Counted from the first letter of the stretch, positions 12,145-26,800 are shown. The stretch: 64,000 bases of DNA from Styela clava (GCF_964204865.1 NC_135257.1:620001-684000); one strand, 5' to 3'. Notes: generated from the letters alone by a model not told the origin. Made by a program: numbers and translations.

Positions 12145-14933
12145 ATGGATTTTCGAATTATTCTTGTCTTTGTACTCCTCGGTGAAATAGCGGTGAGCGG
12201 TAAGTGCATTATATGTTGTAAATTGTTATGTTTATTATGAGGGTATTGATAAAAATAAGAACATGATCAGCGAGGTGGCTTTTTTTGCTAACGAGATAAC
12301 TGAAGAAAATGGACGACTTACCGTATAAACAACAAAAAATTGACAGTTGACTACTGCATAAAGTACAGATTCGAGAAGTTTGGGATAAACAAATTTTCTC
12401 CAAGTTGTTAGTCTACCAAGTAGGCGAAATTCAGAATTAGTCACAATATTGTATTTTGATAAAACTGCATGGGTCCGATTCTCTCTCCCTCGATTAGGAA
12501 ACTTATTTCATTGTGACACACAAAATATAGTTGTCAATGTCAACTAAACAGTGAAAAATGTTTCTAGAAACTACTAAGATGAGAATGTGGGAACGCAGAT
12601 GCTTGGTGACACATAATAAAATTCGTAGCAATCGTGGAATTGGAGCAGTGTCGCGCTCGGCTTTGCTGACAGAGAAGGCTGATTTGAAGGGGCTTCATTT
12701 GGTATTGAATGAATACAAAATTCATATTGCTGGATTAGCAGATATAAATTCAAGTTTATTACAAAAAGGTAAGTGGAAACTAACGATTTGACAGCAAAAT
12801 AGTGATTTCTACCATACAAATCCTGAAGGTTAAGCAAAAGAAATTGAGTCGAAATATTAAAAGTTCGAAGAGAACTTGCATTGCCCAAATATCTTAAATA
12901 TTCAGCTGATAGCCTATCTATGACATCTCTTTTGATTATTTCTGAATATCTAAAATGTCAATTGGTGTTCCACAAAAAATTATGATATAAAAAGTGTTTG
13001 AAAGAAGTTTAAATTCACTGGTCTATCGTACACTCATTTGTATTTGACTGGGTGTCTCGGTTTGGATATATAATAACTGATATTCTAAAGCTGATAGTCT
13101 ATCTATAACACCTCTTCTGATTCAGAGTCATTATTGATGAACCTGTTCCTTTGAAGTTCCACAACAAATATATTTTGTTTTACAGAGCGTATTTCATTTA
13201 GCACTGAAATATTGTCAAAAACTTTGCTTTTCCCTCGTTCTTCAAATGCTAGAGACTTTCGGATGCAATTGTATTTATCCTTGGCTGCTGAAGACATGAT
13301 CATGAAATGGGTTGAAAACGGACTCTTTTCTTTAGATAATAAAGGTATGTCTACTTCGACTTGTTACAAAGTTTTTATCTTCTCTACCAATTTGGAATCG
13401 TGGAGTTGAAAATTGGTCGGTCGTTATGACTGTGATCTTATTTTGCGACGGTGAATTATCCGCAACTTTCAACTAAATATAGATAAATGAATAAACATTG
13501 TAATATTGTTCTGTAAATCAGCTTGAACTCCATACATAAGTGAAACAAAATATAATTTTTAAACATTTATGTCCGGTAATAAATCCCTTAAAATAAATTT
13601 GTAAACAAGAATAAATGGGAAGGAGAAAGGCGCATTGAAAAAAATTAATTAGCTAATATTTACTTATATTTGGTTTTTACAACATCCAGTTTAAGATTTA
13701 GTTTACTTATCATTCCTATTCAGAAAGATACGACAGAATGATGGACCCTAGTGTGGATAAAATAGGATGTGCTTTGCATTACGTTCCAGTGCAAGGGAAC
13801 GTATACAAAATATATGTCGTTGTCGCGTATCAACTGAATGAAAAGAAATGGAATGGAAAAAGTCAAAAAATTTCACTGGGCCAAAATAGCGTTCATTACA
13901 GTCGAAGCTATTCCTTGCCAAGTACGTATATAACTTCACTGGATTTCAATATTTATTTGTCTTAATTTATATATTTTTACCTCGCCAAGACATTGGCACT
14001 GGCATTCCTGCTATTTATTTGCGGCATAATTTTGATTCACTTCGTCGATGCATGCTTGGATAGGAATGCCGTTTGACGTTATTCGGTATACGTCAAACAA
14101 ATTTTAACTTCAGTGTACAAAACGAGTGAAAATTCATTTAGGATCAAATTTTTCTTCAAACTATTTGAAATACTATTGACTAAAGTCTATCAAGAGTTAT
14201 TAACATGTATGGCACAATCCGTTTGGTAAGTGTGTGGGTCCATATCAGTTTATATCATACGTCTATACACTGAATCTATCATACTAAACCGATAATAATT
14301 TGTTGAATATTTTTTATTATATACGCTAATGCTGTTGTTTAAAAATATTCGTGGTTTGAATGAAAAAACGAATGGGTTATGGCCTGAGATATGAAATCTA
14401 AAAAAATCACACGCTTTTTGTTGTTAAGTGACATGCACAGTTAGTTTTTTTCAATGATAAATTATGGCAGTCAGAAAATTGAATCAATATTGAAAGTTTT
14501 AAAAACTGCATTTAACGAAGAACGAGGTTTCAAATTTTTATTTGTTTGAGCGATTTTTAGTTTCATTTCATGTGATGTAAACAATGCATAATACGAAATA
14601 TTTACGTTTTCAGGTCGTACTTGCGAAATTAACTGCTTCGACGCTGGTTCTTGTTATTCCCATAACAAAAGAAATGACAGAAGCATGAATAAATCAGGAG
14701 TTGAAGGATACGGGACAAAATCTCCTGGTAACCAAATAGGACTAAAGGACTGCAGATGCGAGTTTGACGTTCAACTGTGGGAGCTAGGAACTAATGTGTA
14801 CAAAGAAACCCCAACCTGCTTCGGCCCATGTTTCGTTTATTGTCCATTAGCGAAGGTTGGCGCGAAAACTTCATGTCACGGAGAAACGCTATGTACATGC
14901 AAATACGCACAGGGTGGTGCCAGTTGCAAATAA
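12145..14933 (+). CDS. secreted CAP/SCP-like protein with Cys-rich tail (5 exons, 310 aa)
   Basis: The exons are 12145-12199, 12568-12768, 13186-13344, 13724-13921 and 14614-14933. All introns are GT-AG and phase 1, and the join closes at 311 codons. Residues 1-18 (MDFRIILVFVLLGEIAVS) form a signal peptide. RRCLVTHNKIRS (29-39) matches the CAP opening helix. ERYDRMM then IGCALHY (139-158) matches the CAP1 signature E-H-[FY]-T-Q-[LIV] and the VGC strand. The usual His is Arg and the Gln and Trp are replaced, so the canonical CAP cavity is degenerate. The last exon has 12 cysteines in 106 residues, like a CRISP-type or EGF-like extracellular tail. It is probably an extracellular binding or venom-allergen-like protein; the function is unknown. 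The CAP assignment rests on short motifs, but the gene structure is solid. Confidence 0.8.
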
Positions 14934-14981
14934 TTTATGAATTTGCCAGGCTTTCATATAACCAACCCACTGTGCTGAAGA

Positions 14982-14987
14982 AATAAA
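14982..14987 (+). promoter_or_regulatory. polyadenylation signal AATAAA of the CAP-like gene
   Basis: The canonical hexamer lies 49 bp after the stop codon. Confidence 0.65.
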
Positions 14988-16620
14988 ATGCAATATTATT
15001 AATCTTTGCCAAACCCGGACATTGATGCAAAATCAATATATTTCCAAATGCGCTCTGTACAGCTTGATTTTTTTTTTTAATTTTAATTATGGTTCCCCTT
15101 TTTATAGATGCTAAATTTGAATCAATATGTCTTATATATTTATTTTCTTCTGATATCTGAATGTCATGGGTCAATTTGATTTTAGCAGTATGTGATATTG
15201 ATTTCACAACATAGACTATTTGAACTAACGTACCATAACGTTATAATAGCAGTTTCAATTTTAGTCTTTATATAGAAATCATTCAAGTTTAAATACAACT
15301 TAGGTTAAGCAATTTAACTAAAATACAATGCAAGATATATCCAAAGATGAAGATATGAACAATTTGACCGGGAATGCAATGAAAAAAATCTATATACTTT
15401 CACAGAGAGGCAGTAGCCTATCTTGTAAATAGAAAAGCTTGATTTAAGGATAACTTTCAGTTCTAGTCGCCTGACTACTCATGACGTTTTTAGCTTTGAA
15501 GTGCACCAAAAAACCTTAAAGATTTTCTTTTTTTATCGTGCACGATTACCTTTTTATGTTAATGTCATTAAACACATTTGAATCTTTTAGTGCATTGATT
15601 CTTGCGTGATAGAAATAAAATATCTGAATCTGAACCTGAATATGATAATCCTCTAGTCTAGGCAATATAGCTTAAATAAGTACGAGTAGCTTTAATAATA
15701 ACTCGTACTTTCGCACCTGACGTATGATTTTGGCGCCATGATACATCCTTATATCTCGTGCGCTGTAAGGGACAAATGTATGGGAACACATGCAATCGTA
15801 ACAACGTTTGGTTACAGCATTTTTCGACAAAACCGCAGTAACTGAAAATAGATTGGAATTACAATCAAATGATTATTTTTATAAGGATCTCGTAATCAGT
15901 AAACGATGCAACATAATTATCTCATTAAAAGCTGGTTGTGTTGAATGGATCATGTGTATATCATGTGTATGGATCATTTATACGGTATATTACGAAACAT
16001 ATAAGATTATAAATATATAAAAGGTATTGGGTAATAATGAAACTTGCGGCCGGTGAACAACTGTTTTTGTATGTTGCAGCCCTTTTGTGAGTTGTGCAGG
16101 CCTAGTTTAGGGCATTCATTTCAAATGTTTGTCGTACATCTGTACGAAAAGAGTCGAAAGTGAAGATGTCTCTATAGATATTATACGGTCATTTTTATCA
16201 ATTTGTGTTATACCACTCAGACAACACATGATTGGAAAATGGTCTGTTATATACTGATAAAACAATAAAGGAGTTGATTTGCAAATTGGTGCAGGCTACA
16301 TATAGAAAGTTTGACTTACTTCAGTGGATTTTGTTAACAAGGAGCGGACATTATGGAATATATCAACATAATTGGTTATTTGGATGGCATTAGATGTTGA
16401 GAACAAGTTAATATTAAAGTCATTCACTATCGAAAAGAGTTTCTTGGACAATTTGGATCTAGAGATGTTTCAAATATATCAGGGAAATAAGTTATATCAT
16501 TACAAGGATGTTTATAAACAAGAACGGCGACAATATAATAACAAAACGATCAATACGTAGGGAGAGGCAGGTTAGTTGATGCGCTAGTTTAGTTGATACA
16601 GCCCTTCTCACGACCGCGCA
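14988..16620. other. no gene seen
   Basis: AT-rich intergenic sequence; short frames only. Confidence 0.5.
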
Positions 16621-17022
16621 ATGAACTTCAAGAAATTGATACGCTACCTGGTGTTCGGTCAGGATATGATCTTTAGTTGCCTGGCGATGTGGGCTGCAGG
16701 ACGTTTGACATTTTCCGAGATCTGTAGTGGAAACGTCAAATCAAGGTAAATGACTTATATTTTCCGGGCACTGTGACTACGTGATGCAAACGAATATTTC
16801 CTTGCAATACGATTTGACCATTTTTTCGAAGTGGCCACAGGTTGAGTGGATTATACAATCGTGGCAGCCCTGCGGGTTGATACGGGTTTCGACCGGTATG
16901 TTAGTCGTTGGTTTCGACTAACCCTGCTAAATAGATTAATATATATATATTTTATGCTGTCAATACTGTTTTCAGCTTTTTTTAGGTGCTGCCTCAGTTT
17001 TATAGGAGAAAAACGAACATAA
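16621..17022 (+). CDS. possible two-exon small protein (53 aa), unrecognised
   Basis: Exon 1 (16621-16745) starts at an ATG and reads MNFKKLIRYLVFGQDMIFSC followed by LAMWAAGRLTFSEIC, a hydrophobic, possibly membrane-anchoring or signal segment. It ends at AAG|GTAAAT (phase 2). A strong pyrimidine tract and TTTTAG at 16980-16985 lead to exon 2 (16986-17022), which adds RCCLSFIGEKRT and a TAA. The join closes at 54 codons. No family is recognised. Other exons are possible; this is the shortest model. Confidence 0.28.
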
Positions 17023-20007
17023 CCGTAAGTACTTCTCTGGATATAATTGATTGACGATATTGCGGACGATCATTGCGGTGTGTAGCTGAAGCATTTTCCT
17101 CGATAAAATGACCTTTCCTAGATTTATAGCCAAGCGCAAAAACTTTTAAAATGAATGATGAACTTTCAAAATCAGCTGCATATGCCGGCATATTGAAAGA
17201 TAAACAATAAGCGGGTAAAGCTTATAGTGGCTAGGGTTTCAAAAAAGACAAAATATGAAATAATAAGCTCAAATGTCACAATGACATTGAGGAATATTTT
17301 ATTTGGGTTTCAAAGCACTGGAATATAGCCTTACAGTCGCGATTTTTTTACCGATGCAAATTTTGCCACTGCAACTTTGACGGCCTGAGAAGTCGTTGGC
17401 GTGGATCGTAATGTATCAGGGAAGTTCTCAAAATGAAAGGGCCCACTGCCCCAGGCTGTAGTACAGAAATTCCTTGCATTCCTACACCGAAGGTTATGAC
17501 TCAGCATCTCAATTCCAGAAAAATAACAATCCAGATCCGGACCTATCAAATTCATGATCATCGTACCTATCGCCAAGCGAGATTAAAAAAAAAATCAAAT
17601 GCTCCTCAAAGAAAGACCAAGCGCCCCCGCAAAAGACTAGGTTTTAACATATATACCTGTACTAAAAGAGATTCCCCCGAGAATGCAAAAAAAGACCAAG
17701 ATGAGCAGCTTAAAAAAAATTTTCTCTGCAAAAAATAAGAAAGGCTGTCCCCACAATACGAGCAGTAGTTGTGAAAAGGATTGTGTCGTTGCTCAATATG
17801 ATAAGATGTCTGATGAAGATGAATTGTTCATAAGGCAAATCATGGAAGGTAATGAATATGAATGAATGGCGAAAGATTTAACCCAGCGACACGGGCGAAA
17901 ATATGTATTTTACCCATATAAGCGCATTTTTAAACATACTGTTGGATTAGTGCTTTATGCTTGGTGTTAAGTGCCTCACTGAATGGCTTGGCGGGCCGGG
18001 TTGTGGCCCGCGATCCGCCTATTGTACATCTATGATCTAGAGGAAACAGATGTGGTCCGAACGGCTAGGATGAGCTGCTTTGTTATACATATTGCCCGAA
18101 ACCTATGCCCACCACTGATGTCCAAACAATCAGGGACTTAGATCCTTTTAATCAAATGGATTGTTCAATAGTTGACTGTTTGAATGCCCTTTTGTGATTT
18201 TTAGATATGCTTACAGACAGACCAGATCATTTATATCTGTGAAATTTATTGATAAAACTACAGAATGATGCAGTGAGAGTGATGCAATTGAGATCGGAAT
18301 TTATTTTGTGTACACTGAACATACTGGATGTTCCGCCAACCTGTAACTTTCCTTGTTAACTTCAGCAACAATGGCTTATAAGCAGGACTGTGTGGGGAAA
18401 TTGGCACGTTTTACTGGAGTTCGAGTGAACTTCTGGAACGGGCTGGAGTCTGAATTTTGAACCCCCTAAACCTTTTGATGGGGAAAAGTATTGAAATTTT
18501 CTGCATGAACTCAAAAATCACAAAGTTTAATAAATTTCGATAACAGTCTATAAAAGCGAGCTAGCATACACAAGATACAGTATTCTCAGAGTTCTCTCTT
18601 CTCGAGAATGACGGGGATAGATGAGCTATGCTCAAATTACTTGTTCGTAGTAATTTCATATTTTTCCAAGAAAACACAAGGTTGTAAAGGTTAGGGGAAC
18701 CTTCCTAGTTCAGGCTGTTCAGACATTTGAAAGGATAATATAAGGTTACTCATAATATTCACCAATATACCAAACATAATATGATATTGAAAACAAACCA
18801 CAATTCACCAAAGAAAAGATTATACAAATTGAGCAGAAAAAGCAACAAATCACATTACTTGATTTACTCAAATAAATCAATGATGGCAAAAGTTTATTCG
18901 TCTTACAGCAAGTGAATTTTATATCTGTGAAAATCACATTAAGGAAAATATTTTGAACGAAATGTTAATCCGAACACTAATGTTATGCCCTAAGAAAAAA
19001 CTTCAGAACATAAATTGACGGAAATGTACCGTATTTTGTAAATGAAATTAGGCAGAAATAAAACAAATCAAACAGACACATTGATAAAATTTAATACGTT
19101 AGGAGGTTGGACAAAATTGTATATTAGTTTCTCTCCAAAATCAACGGGATTCGTAACAGGTGAATTCTTCTAACAAAAGTGGGCTTTCCAAACATCAACT
19201 AGCAAAATAACAATCTTGTTAGGCAAATACTCATTTCAACAAACTTGTCACATCAATTGTTTTTTGCCAAAGTCAGCAAGCGTTCATGTCAGGAACTGAA
19301 GAAATACATTAAAATATTATGCTAGCAGACATGATATAATGTTCACTTACAATATTCATACATTACTTTCTGGTACATAAACACAAGAGAAAAAAACATT
19401 TCCAAAGTCTGCAACACTGAACAAGCAAAGCGTTTTAGTATATGTTTACGGTGTTGAATCAGTTAAAAAATGATCAATTATTCAAGTTTTGTTTTTTATT
19501 GTGACTAGAAAAGAAACTCTGCAACTATTAAATTATCGAAGTCTTGATCACAAAATAACTCGGCTATGATGATCAAATAGAACTACTTGGTCTAATGATT
19601 TATTATCCATATCCAAACATTTGCAGCATCAAGTTGAGAGATCCAAACAAATACGAAAATTATGATATTAATCATATTATAAAGGTTTATTACAATTATG
19701 TACAATCATTTAAAGCAAGGGTGGGAAACTTTGAACCTGTGTTAAAATTTAACGCAAACAACATACTTGATTGCATGTTTATAGAGTATACCATAATGTG
19801 CATATGTATAACTATAACTACTCCTCTATTGAAAAGACATCAGTTGTAATCTCGAAACAACTTATATGCTCAGCTAACCATATCACTCCATTGCATTATC
19901 TTTAGAATGGTTATCACAAGACAAGTGTATATCTGCAATACATTAAACACCATGAAGTAAAATATCAGCACCTTGAATTCAGCACTTTTGGGTTATATTA
20001 TGTAGAG
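17023..20007. other. no supported gene; minor transposon-like tract
   Basis: GGCGGGCCGGGTTGTGGCCC near 17990 resembles a hAT subterminal region. Two Lys-rich frames at 17433-17865 and one on the opposite strand have no recognisable content. The 3' untranslated region of the CLIC gene may reach into the right part of this stretch. Confidence 0.4.
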
Positions 20008-20544
20008 CAGGGGTCACCGACCTTGGGTCGCTCGCGGGCCAAAATTTAGGGTTGTAAGTCATTGGCGGGCCGCACATGTATTTAGAACGTTAAAAACTGA
20101 ACGGATGGATCGCATTTTCTCACACGAATCATATCTCAAAAAATTTCATTTTTATATTATGCATATTCTGCACCATTGGACAGCATCACATTTTCTGCGC
20201 TTGTTGCCGTTTGTCTAATTATAGGCTTATTAAACGAGTAATGGTGAATTATATACTTGATTGGTTATAATATAATTTAGTCAACATGTGTCTCATAATA
20301 AATTCCAGTTCGTAAAGAATATAATAGTCAGGACAGCTGTTTTTTTACTATAATTCAGAGAAGCGTCGCGGCCGTACGTTTTTAAAGATGTCATTGAATA
20401 TTACCTCAGCAAACTTTTTTGGTCTTAATTTGGGAATAGTAGAAATAGAATGTGCATTTCTCACATAACATTTAATTTTATTTGACCCGCTTGGGATTAT
20501 CTTCAATTTTAGTGACCGATATACCAAGAACGTTCCCACCCCTG
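20008..20544. mobile_element. hAT-like MITE, 537 bp
   Basis: It begins CAGGGGTCACCGACC, with GGGTCGCTCGCGGGCC just inside, and ends CGTTCCCACCCCTG. The flanking octamers ATGTAGAG and ATTTCAGG do not match, so the target duplication is lost or the boundary is slightly off. A related end lies near 56110-56147 in the opposite orientation. Confidence 0.6.
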
Positions 20545-20874
20545 ATTTCAGGTAGCGAGCAAAACTTAGTTATCAAACGATATTACCATTAAATCAATTT
20601 TGATACACGTTTTTCTATAGTATAGTATGGTAAACTAAAAAATTCAAAAGCATGCAATTATCAAAATGCTATACATTTCAGATGATCACTACATGAATGT
20701 GTGTAACACGCTAAAATATCGATATGAAAGTCACGAATCATCAATTAAAGTTAACAAAATACATCATGATATGAAAGATTAGATTTTTTGTTCATTATAT
20801 ACACAATACAAATAGGTCACTGATTGAGAAGAGTAGATAATACCAACGAGCACTATAATATCACCCCGGTCTCA

Positions 20875-23800
20875 TTATTTTTTATGTGGAAGTTTAGATC
20901 CTCCTCCGTAAGTTGCAATGATCTCCTCCGGACTTGCACATGTTTGGACAAACTCCTCAGTTTGATCAGCTGCATGAAGATAGCGATGAATACCCGTGAA
21001 TTCAGGTGGGATTTCGAAGTCAGCAAGAGCTTTACCAGCAATCTATATAATAAGAGAAAATATCAAATATTTAGAGAACAAAATTTATAGGAGTATATTT
21101 TCTTTTGAAAGGTGCCATTTTTATCCGGACAGCGAATAAATGGTCTTTAATCGTATTACATAAACAACTACTAGCAGCAGCTTCATATTTGGACTGTAAT
21201 TTACTCTAAAGAAAAGGATTCTGAACAACTGTGTTTCAAAAAACAGGACAGGGTTGTACAATTTTACCACTGACTGAATTTTTTTAATCTACTTATTACT
21301 TGGACAAGACATTAATGTCCTAAATATGAATTAATTTATTATATTCATCTTCAGACATACACCACACATTGAATAAGGAAATAACCATAGTTTTCATTGC
21401 GTGGGAGTGTTATTTATGTACCTGTCGTATGAACAAATTGAGAAGGAAAATATGAAACGACATAATGAATTTTTGTGATGTACAACATAACATTATGAGA
21501 TTAAAATTATATATCAATACAACTGTTATATATCTGGTCCCGTCTTGTAAATGTAAGGAATCTAACATTAATAAATATTACATATTAATCGGAACAAGTA
21601 TTCAAGATAAGATCGTTATACAGTCTTTAAGAGGGTTTGAAATTCAATTCAACTGTTTAGAATTTCTTCAGGCCTAAATAGCCACTTTTGAACCGATTTG
21701 TAAAATTTTACTTAATTTGAAAAAAAGACCGGAGAAGAAAACTGATAATATTGAACGTTCGCTTGTCAGCAGCGTCCTATTTTCAGGAAGTTTTTATGCA
21801 GGGTTGTCCAAAACGAATCGAATATTCGAATGTATTCGAATATCAAAGTATTCGAATACCTTTTCGGCTGATTTTCGAATAATTCCGAATAGTAGCCACT
21901 TTTCGCCGTAAACGTGGTGTTTCGTTTTACGGGTATCCTCAAACGACTTTTTACGCTGTCTCACGTATTGTAATGACGATGAAATAGAATCGACACTTTG
22001 ATTGTTTATATTATGTGCGACCGTACGTCGCATAGTGTTGCGACACATTTGCAAATTTGAGAAAGTATGTTTATTTTATTTCTATGTGGCCTGCTTATTA
22101 TTCGCACGAGTCTTCTCAAGCATGATTTGTGTAACCTTATATTTGGGTCTTAGGGTCTGCCAATCATGTTATTTAATCGCAGGCCGGTTATCGTTACTTT
22201 AAAGAGAAATACGGCCACCGAAATAAAGTGATTTGCGACCCTTTCGTTTTGCCGATTCAGCAAAACACGACAGGGACAGGAAAACACAGCTGCGAAATAA
22301 CCCGTGCACGTGCACGTATAGTGTAGTACTTATCACATTCCAAAATTATTGCAACATTCCAGTTAATAGGTTGTCCAAAATTATTGCCGCTTTACAACTT
22401 AAATTTACCGCTCAATTGTTAAAAATAGAAAAATAGTTAATTCTGCGAGTATGATTCTACCAAACTAACATGATCTGGTTCTAAACATAAAATTATTAGC
22501 GCATAACAGCATAACTGAACAACAGGGACAATATTTTTACCCGTCCTATTGGAGGCCTATATGGAAAAAACCCTTTTTTGAGTGCTAAAAATAGACATCG
22601 TCCTAATTGCCATGTGGACTTATTAGCCGGGAAATATGGTATTTATAGCCGTCATTGTTACGATATCCAATAAATTGTCGAAGTCAGAAAAACAAGTCGA
22701 TTTATTAGAAAAATAATTTCTGGCAAATAATTTTGATAACGATAGTTAGAAGTATCGATCCTTTACCAGGATGATTTTTTGTTGCGCAAAAAGATCCAAT
22801 CCATGACTGGTACCAGCATTTGAAATGTTATGCCGTATTAATTTAATTCTGTTCAACGTAACTCATGGTTGTATCGACAATCTGTGGACATAAAATGTGT
22901 GGTAAACTGACCGATATTATTAAATATGATTCCTATTTTCATATTGATAAAATAATGAAAGTATTGATACTATTGATACCAAATACCACGGGTATTTGTT
23001 TACATGAAATACGTGGTAAACTGCCCAATTATAATTAATTTCGGAATCGTATTTACAAAATAATGAAACTATTATAATTCTAAAATGCAACGGCGATCTG
23101 TGGCCTTAAAATGTGTGGTAAACTGCCCGATTTACCAACATTTGAGTTGTGATAATAGAATCAAATTAACATGGTAAGGCATTTTAAATAGTGGTATCGG
23201 TCATGGATTCGAATATTTTGCGCAGCACAAAATCATCCTAGTAAAAAGTCCATACTTTTAAATACAGACCAATGGCAACCATTATCAAATTAGTTCCCAA
23301 AAAGCGGGATAAAGTATAAATTATTTTTCCGACTAGTGTGGCAAACTCGCGATTAATATTTATTTTTGATTCCTATTTTCGCATCTACAAAATACAACGG
23401 CGATCTGTGGACTTAGAATGTGTGGTAAACTACCCGATTTTAAATAGTTTTTGATTCCTATTTTCATATTTATAAAATTATAAAAGTATTTGTTACTCAA
23501 ACACACAACGGCGATCTGCCGACTTAAAATGTGTGGTAAAGTTTCCGAATATAATTAATTTTTGATTCGTATTTTTGTACTCACGAAAAAATTGTCACGA
23601 GTCGGAAAAATAACTCATACTTTATCCCGCTTTTTGGCAAATAATTTGTATAACGGTTGGTATTTAAAAGTATGGGCGTTTTACTAGGATGATTTTGTGT
23701 TGGGCAAATATTCAAATCCATCATCGATGCCACTATTGCCGTATTAATTTAATTATGTTCACATGACTCATGGTATATAAAATATATACTGCAATAATCT

Positions 23801-26800
23801 GCAAATATGAAATGCCTGGTAATATAGCTAGGTTGTAACTTGTAGATAGCAGTTATTCCATTGCTTATTGTATAGAAATTCCTACATACATTTAGATAAG
23901 CTTCAATTAGTGGATTTTATTTTCGAAGTATTCGAAATTTCATATTCGAAAAAAATAATTTCGAATGTATTCGAAATAGTGAACTATTCGGTATTGGCCA
24001 TCCCTGTTTTTATGCATCATTATGGTAGGGTAGGCCTGTTACACCGTTGTATGACCTGAATTTAACAGTCTCCATTTTACTTGTATTTACATGTTATTGC
24101 AGGCAATAATCCATGACTCTGACCCACATTTTTCTTATTTGTGTTAAAAAATGTTCGACCCATTTAGTTAAAATGATTTTTGTGTGCCAACACCAGGGCT
24201 AGGGAGCTGGTGGTTAGAAATCACAGCGTCTCCAGAGTCACAGTATATTCAAACTGTGAAACTACAGTGCTTAAAATTTGTTATATTGTGACTGGGCTCA
24301 AGCTCTGACTTTATAGCCATTCAGGTTTTTGAGCTTGACCACATACATGGAACACCAGTAAAGTCTGAACCCAGTTTTGCAAAAACAGGATACAAAACTG
24401 TGATAAAGGGGTTTTTAAATTTCGAAATTAAACTTTTAAATATAAAAATTCACTCTGAGAACTTGAAATTAATATCATAAATTGAAATTTATAAAAAAAA
24501 ATTATAAGCTGGAAAGTATAATAGGGTTGACTGGAACCACTAAAATTTCTAGCAGCTCCAGCTTCGACTCCATATAATATGCTAAGCTTGGCTACAGTTC
24601 CACCGAAATGCCACGGCTCCAGGTGATCGAGATGAACATGACCAACTGTAATATGATTATATAAATACAATACAACAACAAAGACTTATTTATTACCCGT
24701 ATGATATGAAGCTTGGGAAGCATGTTACAATCAGCAATTGTCATGTAGCTGCCATCAATGAAGTTTCGAGTTGATTCTCCTTCATTATCATCAGAATCTG
24801 CATCAATTTCATGGTCTAGTGGTTTTTTCAGGTAGTTGTCCAACTTTCTCAATGCAGCAACCAAGCCTTGCTCTCTTTCTATAAATGAGAAAAGACAATA
24901 TGACATATATTATTATTTGATATTACACTTCATCCGAAGATTACAATATCAAACAAAAATAGTGATTTACCAATTCATATTTCATAGGGAGAATTCAGAC
25001 ACATTATACATAGATGGACACAGGACAAGTTCTGGCAACATCAAACCAAATTAATTGAATGTTTGCAAGTTACAAATACAATAAAGTGTTTCTATCAGCA
25101 ATATATGATATTTCATAATACAAGTGATGAATACCAGATATTGTGACCAAACATCAATGGATATCACGGTTGTATAAATACTCTGTCTCTCTCGTACACC
25201 TTTAACCAACAGTCAATGTTGACAATATTACGTCATTTATTAATAGAGTTCAAACCCACTGGATTTCAGTTTGCATAAATTGGTTAATGTAAAGGATTAA
25301 AATTATTATGAAAGATTTTGAGCTCCAATCCGCTATCTATCTGAATAACGTAATTTTGAAGCTGAAATAAACAACCATGATCATTTTATTCAGAAATTAC
25401 AAATCATTCCATAGTCTTGACAAAGTTAATATTTAAAAACTATATTGATCATTGACAAATTTTATTTATGTAAAGTTTCTACCTTATTCAAACACATTTA
25501 TACGCTAATCCTTTGTTATTTGGTGTCAACCTGTGCATTGCAACTGAACTCTAGAGCAGTGGTTCTTGTTAATCTTTTTTGCATGTTTTACCCTTTTATC
25601 AAACAAGATTTACCCCCAATACAGCCACTGGTGGCCGTTTACTAAAAACTCGTCAAGCAAAGTGTAAAGAGCACTTTGTGTATAAAGAAATCTTAGACAT
25701 GAATTCTCTCTTTCTCACTCTCCTTGTAACCCATCTTCTCCTCTGCATGGAGCTTTAGTTCGGCGTGAAAAAAGGGAAGAGAGGGGTCCGGTGGGGAAAG
25801 AGTAGTGAGAGAGGGAAAAGTCGGAGGAGAGTGTTGGGGTGAGAGAGTGGCGGGGAATCATCATGCTCTTAATATTGTCATACATTTCATGTATTCTAGA
25901 TTTTATTTTGTCGTTGGACAGCGAAATTTGTTTCATTGTTTGAGATGCTTTCTCGCCAAGTACTAACTTAACACTTTCCAATATACAAGGTTTCAGGAAG
26001 GTTTCAACAAGCATATTTGCTTTTTTAGCTTTTGCCACATATAAAGCAATTGCAAAAGATGTACGTATAGCAGTATTGTAGTTTGCCGAAAAGTGCTGGA
26101 TTTGTCCAGCTTCTGACTCGTTATTATTAAACAGGACAATCTCAACTAAAAGATGAGGTAGGTTTCATGATACTTTTGAAAAGGTTTTCATGCACAGAAC
26201 ACAATGAGGAATATGAAGACCATACCAAATAAGATACCTGAATCCAAAATCTAAGTAATCGTCCTAATAATTTCTCTTTTTTTGTGACATCCTGTTGTAA
26301 CAAATTCTAGAGTGTTTGGGACTAAATTTAATGTAATGATTAAAATAACAAAGAATTCGACTTAATTAAGAAGTTTAATTTTATTTTGACTAATTTAGAT
26401 GTTGGTTTTCAATTTTGATTGAAATATAGTCCTACTGATTTCTTGCGACTTACCAATAGCACAAGGTTTCTCGCAACAAAACAAGCAAATAGATATGATT
26501 TTTGTTTATAGTATTCAAAATCTTTTTTCACTATAATAAAATATACCCCTAAGAATGAAGAAATTTACCCCAGCTTAAGAAATGCTGCTCTAGAGATCAG
26601 TTAACCTGGATGGTTACATGTTACAGAACTCCAATTCAAGTTCAATTCAGAATGGATATGAACACCACTTATTAGGCTCATGCATGGTACACATCGACTT
26701 CAATAGAGAAATAAAAAGGCATCGAATGATGATCATAAACTGCATTCACAACAATTATTCTCTCTCCTCTAACCAGGGCTCTGTATGGACTTGAAAGCAA

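Noticed and set aside
17433-17865. Lys-rich frames that look nuclear-protein-like
   Set aside because: Composition follows poly-A-rich DNA; no start context, splice or family support.
20000-20552. 8-bp target duplication for the 20008-20544 MITE
   Set aside because: ATGTAGAG and ATTTCAGG match at only half of the positions.
24190-24620. CAGGGCTAGGGAGCTGG with GCTCCAGCTTCGACTCC further on, resembling paired hAT ends
   Set aside because: The right boundary and duplication are not identifiable.
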